A DNA stretch of 64,000 nucleotides from NCBI GenBank assembly GCA_964554795.1, contig CAZKQB010000003.1:44567-108566 (forward strand), in the 5' to 3' direction. The stretch comes from SFHK01 sp964554795 (GTDB lineage Bacteria; Bacillota; Clostridia; Christensenellales; Aristaeellaceae). Numbering within the stretch: the stretch's first letter is position 1; the number at the start of each line of letters is the position of its first letter. The notes beneath the pieces are model-generated. The model had not been told where the DNA came from. It searched no databases and saw only the letters and a list, made by a program, of their open reading frames with translations. The translations under genes were made by a program, and so were the position numbers. Positions 58,352-64,000 of the stretch are shown piece by piece.

Positions 58352-59638
58352 ATGTCTACCACCGCTTATAACTGCCCGTGCTGTGGCGCGCCTCTGAGCT
58401 TTAATGGCGCAAGCGGCAAGCTGAATTGTGCGTCCTGCGGAAGTACTTTGGATCTCGAAGCGCTTGAGGCGATGAACCCAGCTCCTGAAAAGGATGGGAT
58501 CGAATTTGCACTGCCCGAAGAAAGCTTTAGCGCAGAAGAAGTCGCGCAGATGCAGGGCTATATCTGCAAAAACTGCGGCGCAGAGCTGATTACCGAGGGT
58601 ACGGTTACCGCCACGGAGTGTCCCTACTGCGGCAGCCCCACCATTCTGCCCGACCGCATCGAAGGCGGAGTGAAGCCGGAGAAGGTTATTCCCTTCGTAG
58701 TGACAAAGGAGCAGGCGCAGCGGCAGTTTGAGGATTACTTCAAGGGCAAGCGCCTCTTGCCGAACGTCTTTCTGAAGGGGCGCAATCGTATTTCGGAGAT
58801 TCGCAAGCTCTATGTGCCCTACTGGCTCTTTGACTGCGACGCCTATGCCAACATCGTCTATGACGCCGAAAAGCGGCATACCGAGCGAAAGGGCGAATGG
58901 GAGATCACCCGCACCGAGCATTACGTCGTGCGCCGCGGCGGCTCCATGGCCTTTGAGAACATTCCCGTGGACGGCAGCGCCAAGCTGGACAACAGGATCA
59001 CCGAATCGCTGGAGCCCTACGATCTGAGTGCAGCCGTTCCCTTCCAGCCCGCCGTGCTTGCAGGCTCCATGGCCGACCATGCCGATGTGGACAGCGCCGA
59101 GTGCGAAGGACGCGCGGTGGAACGCGTGGAAAACAGCATTGCGGATGCCATGCGCGATTCCGTCAACGGCTATACCGCTGTTACTGAACGCAGCCGCCAT
59201 ATTCATTCCGAGGGTGGCAAGGTTACGCCGGTGCTGATGCCCGTGTGGCTGATCACCACCGAAAAGGAAGGAAAGACCTACACCTTCGCAATTAACGGTC
59301 AGACTGGAAAGCTGACATGCGACGTGCCCGCAGATAAGGCAAAATCCTTCGCTTGGGGCGGCGGCGTGTTTGCCGGTGTGCTGGGCGTAGCGGCGATCAT
59401 TATGGCATTGGCTGATTGCCTTGCCAGTGGAACCCTGCTGATGGCGGCGATTGGCGCGCTGATCGTGGCGCTGATCGTGCTGGGCGTGCTGCGCGGGCAG
59501 CTCAAGCAAGCGAAAAGCCAGAGCACTGCAGCGAATTATGTGCGCAAGGGTTCCTTCCAGCTGGATGTGCGCTACGACCACTTCCTCTACGAAAATACTC
59601 AGCGACGCAAGATTGAAACCGAAAAACCGAAGGGATAA
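58352..59638 (+). CDS. YdjG-like zinc-ribbon membrane protein
   Basis: 428 aa from ATG 58352 (GAAAGGAG upstream). Two N-terminal ribbons: CPCCGAPL...CASCGS and CKNCGAEL...CPYCGS. A conserved middle follows (PFVVTKEQAQRQFEDYFKGKRLLPNVFL, KLYVPYWLFDCDAYANI, VTPVLMPVWLITTEKEGKTYTFAINGQTGKL). Two C-terminal helices (AWGGGVFAGVLGVAAIIMAL and LLMAAIGALIVALIVLGVL) anchor it. This is the architecture of Bacillus subtilis YdjG, which with YdjH/YdjI recruits PspA in the envelope stress response. No pspA gene lies nearby, so the partner may be elsewhere. The YdjI-like gene follows by 17 nt. Confidence 0.82.
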   Translation: MSTTAYNCPCCGAPLSFNGASGKLNCASCGSTLDLEALEAMNPAPEKDGIEFALPEESFSAEEVAQMQGYICKNCGAELITEGTVTATECPYCGSPTILPDRIEGGVKPEKVIPFVVTKEQAQRQFEDYFKGKRLLPNVFLKGRNRISEIRKLYVPYWLFDCDAYANIVYDAEKRHTERKGEWEITRTEHYVVRRGGSMAFENIPVDGSAKLDNRITESLEPYDLSAAVPFQPAVLAGSMADHADVDSAECEGRAVERVENSIADAMRDSVNGYTAVTERSRHIHSEGGKVTPVLMPVWLITTEKEGKTYTFAINGQTGKLTCDVPADKAKSFAWGGGVFAGVLGVAAIIMALADCLASGTLLMAAIGALIVALIVLGVLRGQLKQAKSQSTAANYVRKGSFQLDVRYDHFLYENTQRRKIETEKPKG

Positions 59639-59655
59639 CAGGAGGATAGGATACA

Positions 59656-61038
59656 ATGGGATTGATTGCTGCGGGACTTAACGCCATCGGCGGCACCCTT
59701 GCTAGCCAGTGGAAGGAATATTTCTACGTGGACGCACTCCCGGATGATGTGCTTGCGACCAAGGCGATGAAGAAGACGAAGGGCCGCTTTGGCGGAAGCC
59801 GCACGGAGGACGACAATGTGATTTCCGAGGGCTCAGTCATTGCCGTTGCCGACGGTCAGTGCATGATGATCGTGGATCAGGGAAAGATTGTAGATTTCTG
59901 CGCCGAGCCGGGCGAATACGTGTTTGAGCTGAACGGCGAGCCCAGCCTGTTTTACGGCGCCTTCAACGGTGAAAAGGTGCGCACGATCCTGAAGGAGACC
60001 TTCGAGCGCTTTTCCTTCGGCGGACAGGCAGGCAAGGATCAGCGGGTGTACTTCTTCAATACCAAGGAGATCCTCGGCAACAAGTATGGTACGCCCAGCC
60101 CGGTACCCTTCCGCGTGGTGGATCAGAATATTGGGCTCGATATTGACGTTTCCATCCGCTGCTTTGGCGAATACAGTTACCGGATCACCAATCCGATGCT
60201 CTTCTACACCAATGTCTGCGGAAATGTCGAAGGCGACTATACCCGCGAGAAGATTGACAGTCAGCTCAAGAGCGAACTGCTTACCGCACTTCAGCCCGCA
60301 TTCGCGAAGATCTCCGAAATGGGCATCCGTTACAGCGCCTTGCCCGGTCATACGATGGAAATTGCCGAGGCGCTTAACGACGTGCTGTCTGAAAAATGGG
60401 CGAACCTGCGCGGCGTTGAGATCGTGTCCTTCGGCGTGAATTCCGTAAAGGCCTCCGAGGAAGATGAGGCTATGATCAAGGAATTGCAGAAGAACGCCGT
60501 TTTCCGCAACACCAATATGGCCGCCGCACACCTTGTGGGTGCACAGGCACAGGCCATGCAGGATGCCGCTAAGAATGCAGGCGGTGCGATGACCGGCTTC
60601 ATGGGCATGAATATGGCGCAGGGAAGCGGCATGAACGCAGCGCAGCTCTTCCAGATGGGCGCTCAACCTGCACAGCAGCCCGCAAACGGCTGGAAATGCT
60701 CCTGCGGCGCGACGGCGACCGGTAAGTTCTGTCCCGAGTGCGGTGCAAAGAAGCCCGAACCCCAGAACAGCTGGAAATGCAGTTGCGGCGCGACCGTCAC
60801 CGGAAAATTCTGCCCCGAGTGCGGCTCGCCAAAGCCTGCCGCCGAAGGCTGGACGTGCAGCTGCGGCGCAGTGAACAGGGGCAAATTCTGCGCGGAATGC
60901 GGCGCAAAGAAGCCTGCCGGCGCGCCACTTTACCAGTGCGATAAATGCGGCTGGAAGCCTGCCGATCCCGCGCATCCGCCGAAGTTTTGCCCTGAGTGCG
61001 GAGATATATTCGATGAAAGCGATAGATTTCGCGAGTAA
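59656..61038 (+). CDS. YdjI-like SPFH-domain protein with C-terminal zinc ribbons
   Basis: 460 aa. Residues about 20-300 are the SPFH/YdjI core (SQWKEYFYVDALPDDVLATKAM, EGSVIAVADGQCMMIVDQGKIVD, PVPFRVVDQNIGLDIDVSIRCFGEYSYRI). After an Ala/Gln/Met linker come four zinc ribbons of about 25-35 residues, each C-(S)-CG...GKFC-(P/A)-ECG: WKCSCGATATGKFCPECG, WKCSCGATVTGKFCPECG, WTCSCGAVNRGKFCAECG and a last YQCDKCGW...FCPECG. AGGAGG lies before ATG 59656. In B. subtilis YdjI associates with YdjG and PspA at the membrane. Here it is the last gene of the cluster, and it carries more ribbons than typical. Confidence 0.88.
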   Translation: MGLIAAGLNAIGGTLASQWKEYFYVDALPDDVLATKAMKKTKGRFGGSRTEDDNVISEGSVIAVADGQCMMIVDQGKIVDFCAEPGEYVFELNGEPSLFYGAFNGEKVRTILKETFERFSFGGQAGKDQRVYFFNTKEILGNKYGTPSPVPFRVVDQNIGLDIDVSIRCFGEYSYRITNPMLFYTNVCGNVEGDYTREKIDSQLKSELLTALQPAFAKISEMGIRYSALPGHTMEIAEALNDVLSEKWANLRGVEIVSFGVNSVKASEEDEAMIKELQKNAVFRNTNMAAAHLVGAQAQAMQDAAKNAGGAMTGFMGMNMAQGSGMNAAQLFQMGAQPAQQPANGWKCSCGATATGKFCPECGAKKPEPQNSWKCSCGATVTGKFCPECGSPKPAAEGWTCSCGAVNRGKFCAECGAKKPAGAPLYQCDKCGWKPADPAHPPKFCPECGDIFDESDRFRE

Positions 61039-61083
61039 AGCCATACTTTTCCCATAAGGCGTAGCCATACAATGCACTGCATG

Positions 61084-61129
61084 GGCCGGAGTGATGACTG
61101 GATGATATCCAGCATGCTTCCGGCCTTTT
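61084..61129 (+). terminator. Terminator of the zinc-ribbon/repeat-protein cluster
   Basis: GGCCGGAG (61084-61091) pairs with TTCCGGCC (61118-61125, one G-U), with an inner CTGGAT/ATCCAG stem, followed by TTTT. Confidence 0.8.
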
Positions 61130-61402
61130 GCATTATAGGAAGTTTGCCGCGGTAATGAGGAGAAGAAAGGTCCCGGGTATATCTGAGTACTGTCAACCTT
61201 CATGCGAAAAATGGGTTGCAGACAGCTGAAAAAGGGTGATCAGGCAAAGGAAAAAATGCAGAAAGATTCCTGCTACGCAGCTTTGCGAATCCGATTTAGC
61301 TGAATAATCATTTCAATCTTAGCTGCACCTCATCGATATGCGAGACCGTTTTCCAATCAACAGGCAAAGAGACAAAACGCGCTGCGGGAGAACGAGAATC
61401 GT
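61130..61402. other. Gap without an intact gene
   Basis: No complete gene. On the minus strand a protein-like tail (RSPAARFVSLPVDWKTVSH then IDEVQLRLK) ends near 61306 without a start, perhaps another remnant next to the transposase fragment. Confidence 0.35.
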
Positions 61403-61609
61403 TTAAACAATCGCACGTTGGATTTCAACCGGGGGTGTGACCGTACTAATTGACATACGCTCAAAATTGTAGAAATTGATGGACTCCGTGATGAGCCGCT
61501 TGACCTCAGCATGCGTGGAGAAGCTTATGATCCGCTGGCTGATGAAGGATTTACAATGGAGGAAAGAGCGGAGGACCTCAATCGTTCGTATAAAGTGAAA
61601 GCCAGTCAT
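61403..61609 (-). pseudogene. IS3-family transposase C-terminal remnant
   Basis: A 68-codon minus-strand frame ends FSTHAEVKRLITESINFYNF then ERMSISTVTPPVEIQR. The pattern (T-x-x-E-x-K-x-x-I-x-x-(Y/S)-I-x-F-YN-x-ER...TP-x-E) is the end of IS3/IS150-type orfB transposases. The catalytic DDE domain is absent and no terminal inverted repeats were found. So it is a relic of an insertion sequence. Confidence 0.65.
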
Positions 61610-61624
61610 TTCTGACTGGCTTTT
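61598..61624 (+). terminator. Hairpin at the edge of the transposase remnant
   Basis: GCCAGTCA (61601-61608) and TGACTGGC (61613-61620) with a 4-nt loop, then TTTT. Read on the minus strand the loop is GAAA. It may be a terminator or part of the insertion sequence. The rest of 61625-61786 holds nothing recognisable. Confidence 0.5.
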
Positions 61625-61786
61625 GGAATGTAGAACTACCCAAGAACTAATACGTTTCTGAGCAATCGTTTTGCAATACAGCTTTCGTTTTGATATAAAC
61701 CCTATGCAAATGATGTAGCAGCCTCCGGAAGCATAACTGCCAAACTTCTTAGATCAGAGACTTTATTCGCAAACGCCGTCGTTCAT

Positions 61787-62779
61787 TTACAGTTTCAACA
61801 GCTGCTCGGCGTTTCCGTGTGCGATCTTTTCCTTATCCGTCTCGCTGATGGGCGCGTCTTGGATGAATTCTTTTGCGCCCTGATTGGGGATAAACGGAAA
61901 ATCGACCGAATGGAGGATTCGATCCGTTCCCAGCACTTCTGCGCAGAATTTCAGCTGAGGATCATCAAAGATGCCGCTGGGCGTGACGTAAACATGCTCG
62001 CGGTAGGTTTCGGTGATGGTCTTCTCAAGATGCGTCGCCTTCTGTGGCAGCGCCTGATCCAGCCGGGAGAGGAAGAACGGCACCATCTCGCCCCAGTGGC
62101 CGGAGATCACCTGCAGGTTGGGGAAGCGGTCGAACACGCCAGCAAGGATCATACGCAGCACCTGAATGCCCGCCTCGTGATGCCAGCCCCAGCCAAACAG
62201 CGACAGCCGTGCGCTGACCAGATCATCCAGACCGGCATAATACGCCTGCTGAACTGCGTCCATGGGCGCGCCGGGATGCACATAGATCGGCATTTGCAGC
62301 GCTTCTGCCGCTTCCAGCACAGGTGTGAAGCGCGGATCATCAAGGAATCCGCCTTCAATGATCGCGCGTCCACCGATGAGTGCACCGCGATACCCCATCT
62401 TCGCCGTACGCTCCAGCTCCTTCGCCGCCGCTTTGGGATCCGGCCAAGGCAGTGAACAAAGCCCTGCGAAACGATTCGGATTCTTGCTGATATCTGTCAT
62501 CAGTTCATCATTGGCATCCCGCACGGCAGAAACGGCGATGTCCGGCGGCAGCTGCTGCGGCTGAACCGGGCAGGACAGCACCTGCATGTCGATGCCTGCA
62601 GCATCCATATCGGCAATCCGCTTTGCGCCAAGATCCGCAAAGAGCACCGGATCCGCATCATAGGGGTAGCCCTTGGCATGCGCCAGCGCCTGATAGGCCG
62701 CGCATCCCCTGCCGTATTGGGCAATCGCTTTGTTCAACGAGGGGCTGACCGCATGTTCTTCAACCGTAATGATCCTCAT
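61787..62779 (-). CDS. Amidohydrolase-2 family protein (ACMSD/resorcylate decarboxylase-like)
   Basis: 330 aa, a TIM-barrel metal enzyme: N-terminal ExH variant (IITVEEHAVS), the first-strand metal site, His in MPIYVHPGAPMDAV, the QVISGHWGEMVP motif and a C-terminal Asp in HSVDFPFIPNQGA. These are the marks of the amidohydrolase-2 branch with decarboxylases and hydrolases acting on aromatic acids; resorcylate or aminocarboxymuconate decarboxylase-like activity is the closest idea. No signal peptide. The second amidohydrolase lies 10 nt upstream on the same strand, so they form a pair. Confidence 0.87.
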   Translation of the reverse strand: MRIITVEEHAVSPSLNKAIAQYGRGCAAYQALAHAKGYPYDADPVLFADLGAKRIADMDAAGIDMQVLSCPVQPQQLPPDIAVSAVRDANDELMTDISKNPNRFAGLCSLPWPDPKAAAKELERTAKMGYRGALIGGRAIIEGGFLDDPRFTPVLEAAEALQMPIYVHPGAPMDAVQQAYYAGLDDLVSARLSLFGWGWHHEAGIQVLRMILAGVFDRFPNLQVISGHWGEMVPFFLSRLDQALPQKATHLEKTITETYREHVYVTPSGIFDDPQLKFCAEVLGTDRILHSVDFPFIPNQGAKEFIQDAPISETDKEKIAHGNAEQLLKL

Positions 62780-62789
62780 TTGCTTCTCC

Positions 62790-63875
62790 TCATTTCATGA
62801 TCGGCTTGCCATCGACCCAGATCTGCGCGATCTTCATGCTGTCGGTGATGTCTTTATCCGGACAGCCTTCCACAAGAACCAGATTCGCTTTCTGCCCCGG
62901 CGCGATCATCCCGATGTCCTTTAGGTCGAAGGCTTGCGCATTCTTGCGGGTCACACCCTGCAGCACCTCCAGCGGGGACAGGCCAGCCCTGACCAGCAGT
63001 TCCATCTCCCGATGCAGGGAGCTACCATAGACCACGCCCGGCGCAAAGCTGCCCGGATTGGCATCCGTCGCCACAAGGATCTCCACGCCCTTGCCGCGCA
63101 GCAGGCGGACGGCCGCTTCCGCGTTGGCATAATGCTCTGGCAGATAGCCATTGCGGTTCGAGTGAGCGAAGGTCTCCATCATTACGAGCGTCGGCGCAAC
63201 GGCAATGCCCTTGTCGGCGATGGCTTGCGCCAGCTCCTCTGGGAATTCCTCCTTCATCGGCACATGGAGCAGGATGTCCGAACCTGCCTCCACCGCCTGC
63301 TGCACGGTGGCAACCTCCGTCGCATGCACAGCAACCTTCAAGCCCTTTTCGTGCGCCGCGTCCACAATGCTGCACAGCGCCTTCTTCCCGATGGAATGGG
63401 CGTTGAACAGTAGCACCTTGATATACTTCGCGCCGCTCTTTGCCGCCTTGTCCACGTAGCTTTTGCCATTGAGCACCACGCCCATCGCCATCCCTGCGGA
63501 GGGATGGATCGTCAGCTGATTCGAGGCGGCAATCAGTTCTGCGCTGGCGCTGACATCGCAGGTCGCGGTGACGCCATATTTCAGCATCGTTTCGACCTGC
63601 TCAAACGTACCCATATGGGTGTGTGCGTCGATCAGCCCCGGCATGAGGAAATATCGGCTATCCGCCGTGCTTTCGTCCAGGGCTGTTACTTCTGTGATAA
63701 CGCCGTTTTCGATGACGACCGAGGCATTCGCCCACAGCTTTTCGCCATCGAATACGGGATAATTCAATTCAATTCGCTTCTCCATGATCTCATTTTCCCT
63801 TTCAGCCTCTGCTGCAAACGCTTGCCCCGTCAGCAACATGCAAAACAGGAGAACGACCGCGATGATTTTGCGCAT
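62790..63875 (-). CDS. Exported amidohydrolase (imidazolonepropionase-like)
   Basis: 361 aa with a signal peptide (RKIIAVVLLFCMLLTGQAFAA) and an amidohydrolase-1 barrel: HxH in PGLIDAHTHMG, Lys in KYIKVLLFN (candidate carbamylated Lys), His in LKVAVHATEVA, His in DILLHVPMKEE and Asp in ILVATDANPG. The C-terminal composite domain ends KANLVLVEGCPDKDI and IAQIWVDGKPIMK. Related proteins hydrolyse cyclic amides, dipeptides or prolidase-type substrates. An exported member coupled to a cytoplasmic amidohydrolase suggests breakdown of an external compound, which is inference. GAGGAC lies before ATG 63875. Confidence 0.87.
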   Translation of the reverse strand: MRKIIAVVLLFCMLLTGQAFAAEAERENEIMEKRIELNYPVFDGEKLWANASVVIENGVITEVTALDESTADSRYFLMPGLIDAHTHMGTFEQVETMLKYGVTATCDVSASAELIAASNQLTIHPSAGMAMGVVLNGKSYVDKAAKSGAKYIKVLLFNAHSIGKKALCSIVDAAHEKGLKVAVHATEVATVQQAVEAGSDILLHVPMKEEFPEELAQAIADKGIAVAPTLVMMETFAHSNRNGYLPEHYANAEAAVRLLRGKGVEILVATDANPGSFAPGVVYGSSLHREMELLVRAGLSPLEVLQGVTRKNAQAFDLKDIGMIAPGQKANLVLVEGCPDKDITDSMKIAQIWVDGKPIMK

Positions 63876-63890
63876 CCATTCGTCCTCGAT

Positions 63891-64000
63891 TTACGGGTGA
63901 GTCACGTTCAGCAGCTCGCTGAACTTCATCACGACGCCGAACTGATTGCTCATGACCAGATAATTGGCGCGCACGGTGACGGTATCGCCCACGGAAACCT
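63891..64000 (-). CDS. 3' end of an unrecognised gene (truncated by the window)
   Basis: A minus-strand frame enters from the right edge and ends at TAA 63891-63893. The visible 35 residues (VSVGDTVTVRANYLV, then FGVVMKFSELLNV and THP) are beta-rich. The gene ends 15 nt before the exported amidohydrolase and on the same strand, so it is probably the first or middle member of that operon. Too short to name. Confidence 0.55.
   Translation of the reverse strand, partial: VSVGDTVTVRANYLVMSNQFGVVMKFSELLNVTHP

Noticed and set aside
58319..59656. Long minus-strand frame opposite the YdjG-like gene
   Set aside because: The + strand protein has zinc ribbons, conserved core and membrane helices; the minus reading has no family features.
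61454..61615. A + strand 53-codon frame ending at the hairpin
   Set aside because: No start codon or ribosome site; the minus strand gives a recognisable transposase end instead.

Overview
The window looks like a chromosome piece from a moderately high-GC Firmicute, most probably a gut-type Clostridia (Christensenellales-like). This is inference from gene content: Gram-positive style lipoproteins, LytTR/GHKL signalling, rpmH-rnpA-yidD-yidC-jag, DUF951, PopT/DUF368, DUF5696/YIP1 sugar loci and purine-rich ribosome binding sites. I found no rRNA, tRNA or CRISPR array and no complete insertion sequence.

Layout. 1-3217 (+): the end of a HAD hydrolase, a PAP2 phosphatase and a Wzm/Wzt (TagGH-type) polysaccharide exporter, closed by a strong terminator. 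3218-7707 (-): an AT-richer block with a two-component system, two envelope proteins and a decayed gene, bounded by a 43-nt direct repeat of the wzt 3' end, so probably acquired or rearranged. 7861-13920: a secreted triple-SH3 protein, a double chagasin-like (I42) inhibitor, a MacB-like ABC protein, an APH(3')-like kinase and a YjdF/DUF2992 protein. 14106-17337 (-): one operon holding DUF951, a signal peptidase I homologue without its catalytic Ser/Lys, a normal signal peptidase I, a 39-aa membrane peptide and an M1-peptidase homologue without HExxH. 17402-25985: a DNA methyltransferase interrupted by a stop codon, two GNATs, a transglutaminase-like protein, PopT, a DIP1984 protein, FucU and a copper-type P-ATPase with altered core motifs.

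26331-39234 (+) is a 13-kb sugar-uptake locus: two solute-binding proteins (one fused to carbohydrate-binding-like domains), two permease pairs, a membrane-tethered beta-propeller, a YIP1 protein and a DUF5696 glycosidase-like protein. It has no ATPase gene and must borrow one. 39646-45057 (+) is a LytTR/GHKL two-component system followed by a heterodimeric ABC exporter, with a 21-bp-period direct repeat (likely LytTR operator) before the exporter. 45312-48130 (+) is rpmH-rnpA-yidD-yidC-jag, here without dnaA or mnmEG beside it.

48313-61038 is the least conventional region. A lipoprotein solute-binding protein and a membrane-anchored LuxR regulator (-) diverge from six + strand genes: two small zinc-ribbon proteins, a 1594-aa secreted leucine-rich-repeat protein with five tandem 111-115-aa beta modules, a Cys-rich secreted protein with a peptidoglycan-binding domain, and YdjG-like and YdjI-like (SPFH plus zinc ribbons) proteins. 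I infer a ligand-sensing envelope or surface system. 61403-64000 holds an IS3-type transposase remnant, two amidohydrolases and the 3' end of another gene.
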